A DNA stretch of 64,000 nucleotides, taken from contig MAAM01000006.1 in assembly GCA_002162695.1 (NCBI GenBank), positions 182,065 through 246,064 of the forward strand, read 5' to 3'. The notes under the pieces are model-generated. The model was not told where the DNA came from. It searched no databases and worked only from the letters and a program-made list of their open reading frames with translations. Position 1 is the stretch's first letter, and every line of letters starts with the position of its first letter. Origin of the DNA: Cycloclasticus sp. 46_120_T64 (lineage in GTDB: Bacteria > Pseudomonadota > Gammaproteobacteria > Methylococcales > Cycloclasticaceae). Made by a program: the position numbers and the translations under genes. Below are positions 43,123 through 52,425 of the stretch, piece after piece.

Positions 43123-44010
43123 TTAGTCTGGAAAAATACCGGTCGATATATATCGATCGCCACGATCACAGATCACCACCACGATGGTGGCGTTTTCAAG
43201 CCGCTTTGCCAATTCCAAGGCGACATACGTTGCACCACCGGATGATACCCCACAAAAGATGCCTTCTTTTGCCGCCAACGCTCGTGTTGTGTCTTCTGCC
43301 TGTTGTTGATCAACCTGCAAAATCTCATCGACTCGAGAGCGGTCATAAATCTTTGGTAAGTACTCTTCAGGCCAACGACGGATACCAGGGATTTTTGACT
43401 CACCTTCCGGCTGCACCCCGATAATTTGAACCGCTGGATTTTGCTCTTTTAAAAACATCGAGGTCCCCATGATCGTGCCGGTGGTCCCCATCGAGCTGAC
43501 AAAATGAGTCACCTCGCCAGCCGTATCACGCCAAATCTCTGGCCCAGTCCCTCGGTAATGCGCCAACGGATTATCGGCATTAGCAAATTGATCCAACACC
43601 TTGCCCTCGCCATTAGCTTCCATTTCCCTAGATAGGTCTATCGCGGCTTCCATACTACCCGCCGCTGGGGTCAGGATAATTTCTGCACCATAGGCCTTCA
43701 TCGATGCCCTACGCTCGGCGCTCATATTATCGGGCATGATTAAAATCATTTTATAACCCTTGATCGCCGCCGCCATCGCCAAGGCAATACCGGTATTGCC
43801 GCTGGTGGCTTCGATCAAACAATCACCCGGTTTAATATCACCCCGTAATTCCGCTTGCTGGATCATGCTCAGGGCCGGGCGATCTTTCACTGAACCCGCT
43901 GGATTATCACCTTCTAACTTTAATAAAATAATATTGGAGGTGGTATTTAGCCGCTGTAAACGCACTAGCGGCGTATTACCAACAAAGTCTTCAATCGTAG
44001 GGTAGCTCAT
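43123..44010 (-). CDS. cysM: Cysteine synthase B
   Basis: About 295 residues from the ATG at 44010 (MSYPTIEDFVGNTPLVRLQR); 14 further residues upstream in frame lack family sequence. PLP-binding Lys lies in NPAGSVKDRPAL, the substrate loop is EATSGNTGIALAMAAAIKGY, and the late SSGGATYVAL holds the phosphate-side Ser. It makes cysteine (or S-sulfocysteine) from O-acetylserine. CysM rather than CysK is supported by the PTIEDFVGNTPLV start and short length. It is divergent from the first TonB receptor gene. Confidence 0.93.
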   Translation of the reverse strand: MSYPTIEDFVGNTPLVRLQRLNTTSNIILLKLEGDNPAGSVKDRPALSMIQQAELRGDIKPGDCLIEATSGNTGIALAMAAAIKGYKMILIMPDNMSAERRASMKAYGAEIILTPAAGSMEAAIDLSREMEANGEGKVLDQFANADNPLAHYRGTGPEIWRDTAGEVTHFVSSMGTTGTIMGTSMFLKEQNPAVQIIGVQPEGESKIPGIRRWPEEYLPKIYDRSRVDEILQVDQQQAEDTTRALAAKEGIFCGVSSGGATYVALELAKRLENATIVVVICDRGDRYISTGIFPD

Positions 44011-44169
44011 GTTTTCTCTGAAAAGATCAATAAGTGCGCCACCGTACCACACCTGCTCCGCTGGTTTTAATAGTTTTACGTTATGTGCTTAGGCCTAGCT
44101 GTCTATGTTAATATCTTTATAAAGAGCATAAAAAGCACCTCGTTAACACCTAAATAAAGACCTCCTAAG

Positions 44170-46191
44170 ATGGGCCCTCAACAACTATTTATTTATTTTC
44201 TAGCCAGCCTTGGCTTCCTCGGTTCATCACCATTACTCGCGCAGCATAATGGCGGCTTGGACTTTTTCCACGGCGAAGCCCCCGTTGTATTATCCGCCAC
44301 TCGGCTTGCTCAGCCACAAATTGAAGCACCGGCAACCATTAGCATCATTGATCGTCAAATGATTCAACTGTCTGGGGCTAAAAACATAGCCGATCTCTTT
44401 CGCCTAGTACCGGGCATGCATGTCGCGAATTTTCGAGGCAATCGAGCCATTGTCGGCTATCAGGGCCTTAGCAGTGAATACCCACAAGGCGTGCAAGTAC
44501 TGATTGATGGTAAGTCTGAATACAGTCCATTATTTGGCGGGGTTAACTGGGCCACCTTCCCCTTATTATTAGAGGATATTGAACGCATTGAAATAAGCCG
44601 TGGACCTAACGGTGCCACCTTTGGTTCTAATGCCTTCCAAAGTGTCATCAACATCATGACCAGTCATAGCCAGCAATTACAGGGCAGTCAGTTGAAGGTC
44701 ACCCTCGCGAATCGAGGTTATCAACGCACTATTTTCCGGCATGGTCTACACACTAAGCAGCTAGACCTTCGGCTTAGCATCAGCCAACTTGACGACGCGG
44801 GTTATGCCAATAATTTTGATGATACGCGACAAAGCATGCTCAACACTCGCGCCGATTATTCATTTAACCAACAAGACAGCCTGCAAATAAACCTTAATGC
44901 GCTCAATACACTAAGAGAAACCGCTAACCCAGACGACCCCAATGACCCGTTTGACCCTCGACGCCAGCAAGATGAAAGTTATTATTCAATAGCCACTAAA
45001 TGGCAGCGCAGCATCAATTCGGACGAACAATTATCGGCAAAACTGTCATATACCTTGATGAACAGCAAGGATGCCTATAGCCACGATGCCAGCACTTTAT
45101 TTGGTGCCGGCGCTAACTACTCCGCAGATCAAAGTGCTAGTTACGACCGTTGGGACTTTGAATTCGAACAACTCACAAAACCGAATGATAACACTCGAAT
45201 AGCTTGGGGCTTCGGCTTACGCAGTGACCGTGTTAGCTTACCGTTTTGGATCGGCGACGACAAAAAATACGATAACTCCTTACAACGTATATTTAGTAAT
45301 ATTGAGTGGCGAGTCAGTCAGCAGTTGATCATCAATACCGGTGCATTATGGGAACATACTCAACTATCCGGTCATCAGCTATCCCCCCGCTTCGCGCTCA
45401 ATTATTTAGTGAATGAGCAGCAAAGTTTACGACTGATTGTCTCACGCGCCTATAGAAGCCCCGTCCCCGTTGAGAATCAATTCAACGCCGAACACGTCAT
45501 TCAAACTGCTGCCGGTGAACTACGAATTCCCGTGCTGAATAATAACGGCAATACGATAAGACCCGAAACCATCAATTCCTTGGAGCTTGGTTACCACGGG
45601 CGGTATTGGCATAATGCTCTGGTGATTGACTTTAAGTTATTTCGCAATGAGTATGACCACCTCGTTGACACCGACATTAGCAGTCAAGCAGACGCTATCA
45701 CACTCAATGGCCTCACCGTCGCCCATAGCCCGTTGACACCCAACCCCGCGCCTTTTTTAAGCATTCATAATTGCCAGGCTGCCGATGTTAACGGGTTTGA
45801 ACTAGAGTTAAACTACCGGCCTAACCGGCAGGATTTATTGCATCTGACTTATAGTCACAACCACGTGACAGCCAACGCAGACCCTAGGCTGCAAGCGTCC
45901 ATCCCCACAGACACCTTCAGCCTGTTAGCCGCGCACCATTTTAATGCTGAGCAATGGGCCAGCGTCGCCTTTTATTACACCGGCAGTATGCGTTACAAAA
46001 ACTCGGGGCAACAGCAAGGTCCAACGAGGCGGTTGGACCTCAACGCTGGCACTAAACTAAAAGTGTCGCCGCGACAAAACATTGACATCAACCTTGGTTT
46101 ACAACTCGCCTTAGATACTAATACTGACTTTTTAACCGCGTTCAAACTTGATAACCGTGCCTTCGTTGAAGCCAGTGTTAACTTCAACTAA
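44170..46191 (+). CDS. TonB-dependent outer-membrane receptor (paralogue 1)
   Basis: 673 residues: a signal peptide (cleavage near LLAQ), a probable TonB box APVVLSATR, then a plug domain (ISIIDRQMIQLSGAKNIADLF, LVPGMHVANFRG, VLIDGKSEYSPLFGGV, IERIEISRGPNGATFGSNAF) and a 22-strand-type barrel ending RAFVEASVNF. The plug is almost the same as in the next gene, showing recent duplication. It imports an unknown ligand with ExbB/ExbD/TonB energy. Followed by its paralogue after 71 bp. Confidence 0.92.
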   Translation: MGPQQLFIYFLASLGFLGSSPLLAQHNGGLDFFHGEAPVVLSATRLAQPQIEAPATISIIDRQMIQLSGAKNIADLFRLVPGMHVANFRGNRAIVGYQGLSSEYPQGVQVLIDGKSEYSPLFGGVNWATFPLLLEDIERIEISRGPNGATFGSNAFQSVINIMTSHSQQLQGSQLKVTLANRGYQRTIFRHGLHTKQLDLRLSISQLDDAGYANNFDDTRQSMLNTRADYSFNQQDSLQINLNALNTLRETANPDDPNDPFDPRRQQDESYYSIATKWQRSINSDEQLSAKLSYTLMNSKDAYSHDASTLFGAGANYSADQSASYDRWDFEFEQLTKPNDNTRIAWGFGLRSDRVSLPFWIGDDKKYDNSLQRIFSNIEWRVSQQLIINTGALWEHTQLSGHQLSPRFALNYLVNEQQSLRLIVSRAYRSPVPVENQFNAEHVIQTAAGELRIPVLNNNGNTIRPETINSLELGYHGRYWHNALVIDFKLFRNEYDHLVDTDISSQADAITLNGLTVAHSPLTPNPAPFLSIHNCQAADVNGFELELNYRPNRQDLLHLTYSHNHVTANADPRLQASIPTDTFSLLAAHHFNAEQWASVAFYYTGSMRYKNSGQQQGPTRRLDLNAGTKLKVSPRQNIDINLGLQLALDTNTDFLTAFKLDNRAFVEASVNFN

Positions 46192-46262
46192 AGATTAATC
46201 ATCGTACCTATTTATTTGTCCGCTATAATCCCCCAAAAATACCAGGCCCCTACTCTGCACCA

Positions 46263-48311
46263 ATGAAAACACTCTCGCTATCCACACTCGCTGCGCTTTT
46301 TTGCTCAGCAACGCTGGCATCACCCACCGTTATAGCTAAGGATAGCGCCGACTTGTCTTTTTTTGAGCAAGAAATACCCATTGTATTATCCGCGACCCGC
46401 TTAGCTCAGCCACAAAATGAAGCGCCCGCCACGGTTAGTATTATTGACCGTGAACTCATTAAACTATCGGGTGCAAAAAACATCCCTGAAATTTTTCGTC
46501 TAGTGCCTGGCATGCACGTGGGTTATTTCCGCGGAAATAATCCCGTTGTCGCCTACCAAGGGCTGTCCAGCGAATACCCGCAAGGGGTACAGGTGCTAAT
46601 CGATGGCCGTTCAGTTTACAGCCCCCTGTTTGGCGGGGTTGACTGGGCCAACCTACCCTTACTTATCGAGGATATCGAACGCATCGAAATTATTCGCGGT
46701 GCTAACGGCTCCTCTTTTGGCTCTAACGCCTTTCAAAGTGTTATCAATATCAGCACCAGCCACTCGGTGCAATCAAACGGCTTGCAAGTTAAGTCGATAC
46801 TGGGTGAGCACGGCTATCAACGCAGTGTACTCAGGGCCGGAGGCGGATCTGAGGACATGAACTTCCGCATCGGTGCCTCGCATATTGATGACTCGGGTTA
46901 TCGTAATAATCATGATGACAATCGACAAGACACCATCAATGCACGTATTGACTATCAGCTCAGCGCCAACGATTCACTACAGCTCAACATCGGCGCCGTT
47001 AACAGCCTAAGACAAACTAAAAACCCTAAGCAAACCCCTGACCCGTTTGACCCCGCTCGCCAAGTCGAAAGCTCTAATTACTCTGCACATATAAAATGGG
47101 AAAAGCAAACAGCGGACCGGCAGCAATTTATCACCCAGTTTTCATACACCCAACACCAGCAAACTGACAAGGTCAGCTCGGTATTTGACTCAGGTATTCC
47201 AGGAGTTGGTGATGTCAGCAGCCAGCTCGATTACAGTCAATATTACGAGCGTTATGACCTTGAATTTGAACACCAGTTTGAAGCCTCAGAGGCGCTACGC
47301 ATATCATGGGGAATAGGCAATAGAAACGATCGTGTGTATATCCCTCTATGGCTCGGTAGCGATAAAACCTTTGATAACTCACTGCAACGCATCTTTAGTA
47401 ATATTGAGTGGCGGCCCTTTCGCCAAGTCGTGGTCAATCTAGGTGCGCTTTGGGAGCAAAACCTACTAAGTGGCGATGGCTTATCTCCTCGAATAGCCGT
47501 TAATTATTTGCCCTCCAAACAGCATAGTTTCAGACTATCAGCCTCACACTCCACTCGTGTGCCAGTACTCACTGAAGAGCACTTTCACGTCGACCTGGCG
47601 TTGGAGTCGGTATCGGTACCCGGTTTACTATTTACCCAGCCTGTAGGCAGAAGCACCCATGAGCTTGAAGCCGAAAAGGTGGATTCATTTGAGCTCGGTT
47701 ATCACGGCTTATTTATCAACAACGCACTAAGCCTCGACCTCAAATTATTCAGAAATGAATACGATCAACTAATCGACACCCGTGATATAGACACCCCCCT
47801 TTCTATTAGCCTTGATGGTAAGCCCCTAGCTCCCTTTACGATTGATGCCGGCAATAAAATAAAGTTATTTGACAACCTTTATTACGCCAACATAAACGGC
47901 TATGAATTTGAACTAAACTACCGCCCAAACAAAAACAATTTAGTGCATATTGGTTATGCTTACAATCACGTCAATGTAGGTGGTTTAAACAATAAGGATA
48001 TAAGGAATATCCAACGCTCTGTCCCCAAAGACATCTTTAATATGCTATTGGCACACACCTTTAATAATGGGCTTTGGCTCAGTACAGCCTTATATTATAC
48101 CGGCAGCATGGAGTATTTAGACTCCGGCAACCCGCAAGGCCCGATGCGCCGCTTAGACCTGAATATTGGTCAAGCTATTAAACTCGCTGCTGGACAAAAC
48201 CTAGACCTATCGTTCAGCCTGCAATTAGCACTCGATAAAAACAAGGATTTCCTAAACGAGTTCCACCTCGATAACCGCGCCTTTATTGAAGCGAACTACA
48301 GCTTCGAATAA
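46263..48311 (+). CDS. TonB-dependent outer-membrane receptor (paralogue 2)
   Basis: 682 residues with a signal peptide, TonB box IPIVLSATR, and a plug (VSIIDRELIKLSGAKNIPEIF, LVPGMHVGYFRGN, VLIDGRSVYSPLFGGV) nearly colinear with the preceding receptor. The barrel diverges more, mainly in extracellular loops, for example GLLFTQPVGRSTHELEAEKV here, so ligand range may differ. It ends NRAFIEANYSFE. It is probably cotranscribed with paralogue 1 and lies 175 bp before the binding-protein/kinase pair. Confidence 0.92.
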   Translation: MKTLSLSTLAALFCSATLASPTVIAKDSADLSFFEQEIPIVLSATRLAQPQNEAPATVSIIDRELIKLSGAKNIPEIFRLVPGMHVGYFRGNNPVVAYQGLSSEYPQGVQVLIDGRSVYSPLFGGVDWANLPLLIEDIERIEIIRGANGSSFGSNAFQSVINISTSHSVQSNGLQVKSILGEHGYQRSVLRAGGGSEDMNFRIGASHIDDSGYRNNHDDNRQDTINARIDYQLSANDSLQLNIGAVNSLRQTKNPKQTPDPFDPARQVESSNYSAHIKWEKQTADRQQFITQFSYTQHQQTDKVSSVFDSGIPGVGDVSSQLDYSQYYERYDLEFEHQFEASEALRISWGIGNRNDRVYIPLWLGSDKTFDNSLQRIFSNIEWRPFRQVVVNLGALWEQNLLSGDGLSPRIAVNYLPSKQHSFRLSASHSTRVPVLTEEHFHVDLALESVSVPGLLFTQPVGRSTHELEAEKVDSFELGYHGLFINNALSLDLKLFRNEYDQLIDTRDIDTPLSISLDGKPLAPFTIDAGNKIKLFDNLYYANINGYEFELNYRPNKNNLVHIGYAYNHVNVGGLNNKDIRNIQRSVPKDIFNMLLAHTFNNGLWLSTALYYTGSMEYLDSGNPQGPMRRLDLNIGQAIKLAAGQNLDLSFSLQLALDKNKDFLNEFHLDNRAFIEANYSFE

Positions 48312-48486
48312 CAAATAACTAATACATGGACCGTATCATTACAACAAACAAGCACGGCAGAAGCACTCTCTTTTCGAGCGTGTCAAAACCGTCTAATCCG
48401 CGCTCAGCCCCCCTGCTGAGCAGTGATCGACTTACCTGCTTATTTCTCTGCCGGTACACTGGAGTCGCTAGCCGTGAGCACGCCGC

Positions 48487-49455
48487 ATGAGAATATTAGC
48501 TAATATGCTTTTAAATAGCTTACGTCGCCCCCTCACGCGTATATTCTTCGCCATTATACTCTTGTGCCCCTTTAGCACCTTTGCGCTCAATATTAGCCTT
48601 ATTTATAACCCTGAGAGCTCTTACCAGACTAGCTTTCTACACGCCTTATCTGAGCATTTAACGAATAGCGACAATATTCAGCTTAAGACAATCCCCAGTA
48701 CTGAACTGTCTTCGGTTTCATTATCACCCCCGTCTATTGATGCGCTGGTCAACCTTGATGGCAACAGTATTGGCAAGGTTCTGACACTGGGCTTACAAAG
48801 ACCGACCTTCCACGCGATGACCACACTGGCTAACGCTCGCCGTTACGCCGCCTGTCTGCCTAATTGCCTCAACAGTTTGGCGCAGCACCGTTTCTTTGTG
48901 CTCGACCAACCAGCCGCCCGCCAGCTCGATTTAATTCAGTTGATTAGCCCCGCATTTAACAATATCGGCGTCATCGTCACCGATTACTCCTTACCCCACT
49001 TTACCGGCTTAAAAAAACTAGCGGTAATAAGGCAGCAAACCGTTATTCAACATTTAACCAGCTCAGCCAGCCTTCGTTACAAAATCAACGATATCGCAAA
49101 AACATCCGACATCATCTTAGCCGTCGCCGACACACGTATTTATAACGCCTCATCATTACCACAAATACTGCTAACCAGTTACCGCCATAAAACCCCCGTC
49201 ATTGGTTTTTCTAAGGGTTTCATCAAGGCGGGCGCCATCGCGGGAACAGTTAGTAACTTACAACAACTCACCCAGCAACTTAGTGAACGCTTATTAGTAC
49301 ACGACTCGGCCATAGAATATGAGGATGGCAACCTAGTCTACCCAAAATACTTCGATGTACTGACTAACCGTCATGTCGCCAAAAGTTTAAACCTCCACTT
49401 TCCCAGTGACGATGAACTAAAAAAGCAGCTGCTGTCCCATGAAGGCTTACAATAA
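48487..49455 (+). CDS. Periplasmic solute-binding-like protein (ABC_sub_bind family)
   Basis: 322 residues: an N-terminal hydrophobic export signal (FFAIILLCPFSTFALN), then ISLIYNPESSYQTSFLHAL, FVLDQPAARQLDLIQLISP, NIGVIVTDYSLP and VIGFSKGFIKAGAIAGTVSNLQQLTQQL. This is the pattern of the ABC_sub_bind (pfam04392) group of orphan binding proteins. No ABC permease or ATPase is near. Its 3' end overlaps the kinase gene by 17 nt, so it more likely feeds the kinase sensor than a transporter. Confidence 0.83.
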   Translation: MRILANMLLNSLRRPLTRIFFAIILLCPFSTFALNISLIYNPESSYQTSFLHALSEHLTNSDNIQLKTIPSTELSSVSLSPPSIDALVNLDGNSIGKVLTLGLQRPTFHAMTTLANARRYAACLPNCLNSLAQHRFFVLDQPAARQLDLIQLISPAFNNIGVIVTDYSLPHFTGLKKLAVIRQQTVIQHLTSSASLRYKINDIAKTSDIILAVADTRIYNASSLPQILLTSYRHKTPVIGFSKGFIKAGAIAGTVSNLQQLTQQLSERLLVHDSAIEYEDGNLVYPKYFDVLTNRHVAKSLNLHFPSDDELKKQLLSHEGLQ

Positions 49456-51790
49456 ACTTCCCGTACAAAGCAAACTACTGCTGCTCAGCGTATTACCTGC
49501 CGCAGTAGTGGCCATTACCCTAGCGATCTACTTCACCAGCACTCGTTTAAATGACATGTATGACTTATTGCATAAAACGAATCAAAATTTAGCCAGCTCT
49601 ATCGCCGAAGCCAGTATCAACAGTGTATTCACAGGCAATATCGAAGCCTTGGACACCATCATCAGTTCTTATGAAAATGAAACCGACCTCATTTCCATCA
49701 GCATCACCGATGCATTTGGTAGTCTGTTATCAACAAACCATACGGCTAATAACAACAGTGCCGAAGCGTCAACGGCCACTACAAAAATAGTGCAGGCGAT
49801 TCAATTAAAAAGAATTTCTACAGACGAAGGCTTTGATAGCTTACTTGTGGGAAGCCCTCCGCAAACGAGCGATATCATTGGTTATGTATCCATCGTCATT
49901 TCCTACCAATCTATCCAGCAACGACAATACGATATCTTATTGCATAGTTTTTACATCACCGTGGTATTGTTGATTATCATCGGTATCATTGCCCGCTATA
50001 TCAGCAATTCCTTAGGCAAACCTATTCTCGACTTAGCCGGTAATGTAAAAAACATCACCGATGGTGAGTACCACTTAGCAGACATTGACTACCATAGCCC
50101 CGATGAGATATCCACGCTCATCTCAGGTGTCCAGCAGATGGCCTTAGTTCTTGAGCAACACCAAGATATATCCGCAAAAAAAGTCAGTATTGCCACCCAA
50201 GAATTACGCCTGCAAAACGACAAGCTTTTTGATGCACAAGAAGAGCTCATTAAAGCCGCCCGAGAAAAATCTAGGTTCGTTTCGCATATCAGCCATGAAA
50301 TCCGCACCCCACTCAATGGCATCATTGGTTTTCTTGAAATCATCAAAAAAACGCCACTCGATGAGGCACAAACGAAGCTTGTTAACTCTTCATACCTTTC
50401 GGCTAAAAATTTACACGTTATCATCAATGAAGTGCTCGATTTAGCACAATTAGAAGCCGGTAAGGTGAAGATTAACCGCAGCGACTTTAACCTTAAAGAA
50501 TCGATTGAGGATACCTTAGCTACCTTGTCTGTATTGGCTGAAAGCAATGGTGTCACCGTGCATTACCAACACGACCTAAATGCCGCTGAATTCATCAACC
50601 AAGACCGCGTCAAATTTGGCCAGATATTGCTCAACCTCGTGGGTAATGCAATAAAATTTAGCCCAAATTCTATCGTCAAGGTTAGCTTAAAAGCCGATAA
50701 ACCGAAGAAGAACCATATTGAATTATGTATTCAGGATCAAGGTATCGGTATTAGTAATAAAAATATCAATAAATTATTCCGTTCATTCTCTCAGCTAGAT
50801 GATGCCACTAGCGTACAGGGAACCGGTTTAGGTCTCGCCATCACAAAACGCATACTCGATGCGCTGAACGGTAGTATTAGCGTACAAAGTACGCTCGGCA
50901 CTGGCAGTCTATTTTGTTTTTCACTGCCATTTAGCGACGCTAAAACAGCTGTATCTCCTAAGTATTCTGTCGACACCTGCGACCCCAGCTACCCTGACCT
51001 ATCCTCAATAAAAATATTAGTCGCCGATGATAATGAAATTAATCGTTTATTATTAACTCATTTATTAGAAGAGCAACACGCTCAAGTCAGCTGCGCCAAC
51101 GATGGTCAGCAAGCTGCCGACTTGGCAACCAGCCAAGACTTTGACTTAATGCTGCTGGACCTCAGAATGCCGTTCAAAATGGGTAATGAAACGCTGCACG
51201 AAATTCGTCGCGATAGCCAGCACCGAAATTACACCACACCAGCTATTGCCATAACCGCCCATATAACAACCGGTGAAGTACGCGCTAACCACATCAGCGC
51301 ATTCGACGGCTACCTAACCAAGCCGATTGATCATAGTGAATTTTTCACTCTGCTTGAACAATTACTCGGTGAGCACGATAGTAAATCCACGCCCTTTTTA
51401 GCCGTAGGCGAATATCAGCAAAAAACAAACCCCAATAAGGTCTTTGACTACGAACGTGCAAAGAAAAACATGAACGCCGACAGTCAACTGATGAATATTA
51501 TTATGGCTAAGTTCTTTAGCGAATTACCACAGCTACAGGCTGCCGTTTCAGCTGACATAAAACAGGAAGATTTATTAAGTGCCGCTGAAATCGTACACAA
51601 GATTCAAGGTTCCTGTGCCTATTGCGCGGCAAACGCGCTACAAACCGCAGCCAAGCAACTTGAAGTTAGTTTACGCGATAAACACAACGACTTACTGCAA
51701 GAGAATTACCAACAATTTGAAGCCGAAATGGAACGTTTACTGGCTGCCAAACCCCAAATAATTCGTGCCTTAGAAACGCCCGCCGAATAA
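49439..51790 (+). CDS. Hybrid histidine kinase (HAMP-HisKA-HATPase-REC-HPt)
   Basis: 783 residues. Two membrane spans (about 13-33 and 175-197) enclose a periplasmic sensor; HAMP follows, then HisKA with the phospho-His in FVSHISHEIRTPLNGIIGF (near 285). The ATPase has LLNLVGNAIKF, QGIGIS and GTGLGLAITK. A receiver begins ILVADDNEINRLL (near 522) with the Asp in MLLDLRMP and Lys in YLTKPID, and an HPt has IVHKIQGSCAYCA (near 718). This BarA-like layout needs a separate output regulator, none of which is nearby. It overlaps the binding-protein gene. Confidence 0.93.
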   Translation: MKAYNKLPVQSKLLLLSVLPAAVVAITLAIYFTSTRLNDMYDLLHKTNQNLASSIAEASINSVFTGNIEALDTIISSYENETDLISISITDAFGSLLSTNHTANNNSAEASTATTKIVQAIQLKRISTDEGFDSLLVGSPPQTSDIIGYVSIVISYQSIQQRQYDILLHSFYITVVLLIIIGIIARYISNSLGKPILDLAGNVKNITDGEYHLADIDYHSPDEISTLISGVQQMALVLEQHQDISAKKVSIATQELRLQNDKLFDAQEELIKAAREKSRFVSHISHEIRTPLNGIIGFLEIIKKTPLDEAQTKLVNSSYLSAKNLHVIINEVLDLAQLEAGKVKINRSDFNLKESIEDTLATLSVLAESNGVTVHYQHDLNAAEFINQDRVKFGQILLNLVGNAIKFSPNSIVKVSLKADKPKKNHIELCIQDQGIGISNKNINKLFRSFSQLDDATSVQGTGLGLAITKRILDALNGSISVQSTLGTGSLFCFSLPFSDAKTAVSPKYSVDTCDPSYPDLSSIKILVADDNEINRLLLTHLLEEQHAQVSCANDGQQAADLATSQDFDLMLLDLRMPFKMGNETLHEIRRDSQHRNYTTPAIAITAHITTGEVRANHISAFDGYLTKPIDHSEFFTLLEQLLGEHDSKSTPFLAVGEYQQKTNPNKVFDYERAKKNMNADSQLMNIIMAKFFSELPQLQAAVSADIKQEDLLSAAEIVHKIQGSCAYCAANALQTAAKQLEVSLRDKHNDLLQENYQQFEAEMERLLAAKPQIIRALETPAE

Positions 51791-51832
51791 CTCAGCGCAC
51801 ATCTAGTGATAGACGCCTTGTAGCCAACTCCG

Positions 51833-52267
51833 TCAGTCACTAGACAGCTCTTGTTTCCAGCCGATCACCGCCGTTATCACTCCGAACAACATATAAAATA
51901 TAATTTCGGCAATATTCAAGTTAAAAAACACCGTCACCGGCGTCATCCCCGACAAGCCATACACCCCCATGATAATACAAAATGGCCCAATAATTTGATT
52001 CATCAAACTCGCGTAGGAACCATCAAAGAAAATCACCGAGGCCAGCAAACACATCCCTGTAATAATATGCCCTGTACACTGTAATTGAGTGAGGGTAAAA
52101 AAGATAAACGCCTCGCCAGTAAATGGGATACCTACCACCCCAATGAGGATCAACAAAAAACCCACATACTTCGCATACTCAATATTCAGGTTATGGTGAT
52201 CCGTCCATAATTTGTGCACCCCATCATCCACATGAAGGTGCGCGTGCCGCTCAATAGTTGTACCCAT
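51833..52267 (-). CDS. Small four-helix membrane protein of unknown function
   Basis: 144 residues from the ATG at 52267, which has AGGAGG seven bases upstream; 10 more in-frame residues upstream are unlikely to be used. Four hydrophobic segments: YVGFLLILIGVVGIPF, HIITGMCLLASVIFF, QIIGPFCIIMGVYGLSG and AEIIFYMLFGVITAVIGW. The His-rich N-terminus (ERHAHLHVDDGVHKLWTDHH) could bind metal. It lies downstream of the PQQ dehydrogenase, behind a terminator. I do not recognise the family. Confidence 0.75.
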   Translation of the reverse strand: MGTTIERHAHLHVDDGVHKLWTDHHNLNIEYAKYVGFLLILIGVVGIPFTGEAFIFFTLTQLQCTGHIITGMCLLASVIFFDGSYASLMNQIIGPFCIIMGVYGLSGMTPVTVFFNLNIAEIIFYMLFGVITAVIGWKQELSSD

Positions 52268-52354
52268 ATAGATTCCTCCTAAATACTTCGAAGCCACCGT
52301 AAGACAATCACCTCCTAATGAAGTTCCCTACAGTCAGCAACTACAGCAAGCATA

Positions 52355-52391
52355 AAAAAGGGCCGAGTAGCAAAGCTACTCGGCCCTTTTA
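52355..52391 (-). terminator. Strong rho-independent terminator after the PQQ dehydrogenase
   Basis: Perfect 16-bp stem (52356-52371 with 52375-52390) with a 3-nt loop; on the minus strand it ends in a T-run. It separates the dehydrogenase from the small membrane protein gene. Confidence 0.92.
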
Positions 52392-52425
52392 GCCCCGTGA
52401 TGGCGACTACTAATACATCCCTGAC

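Noticed and set aside
48402-48421. Hairpin GCTCAGC/GCTGAGC upstream of the binding-protein gene as a terminator for the TonB receptors.
   Set aside because: Stem is only 7 bp and no T-run follows; position alone is not enough.
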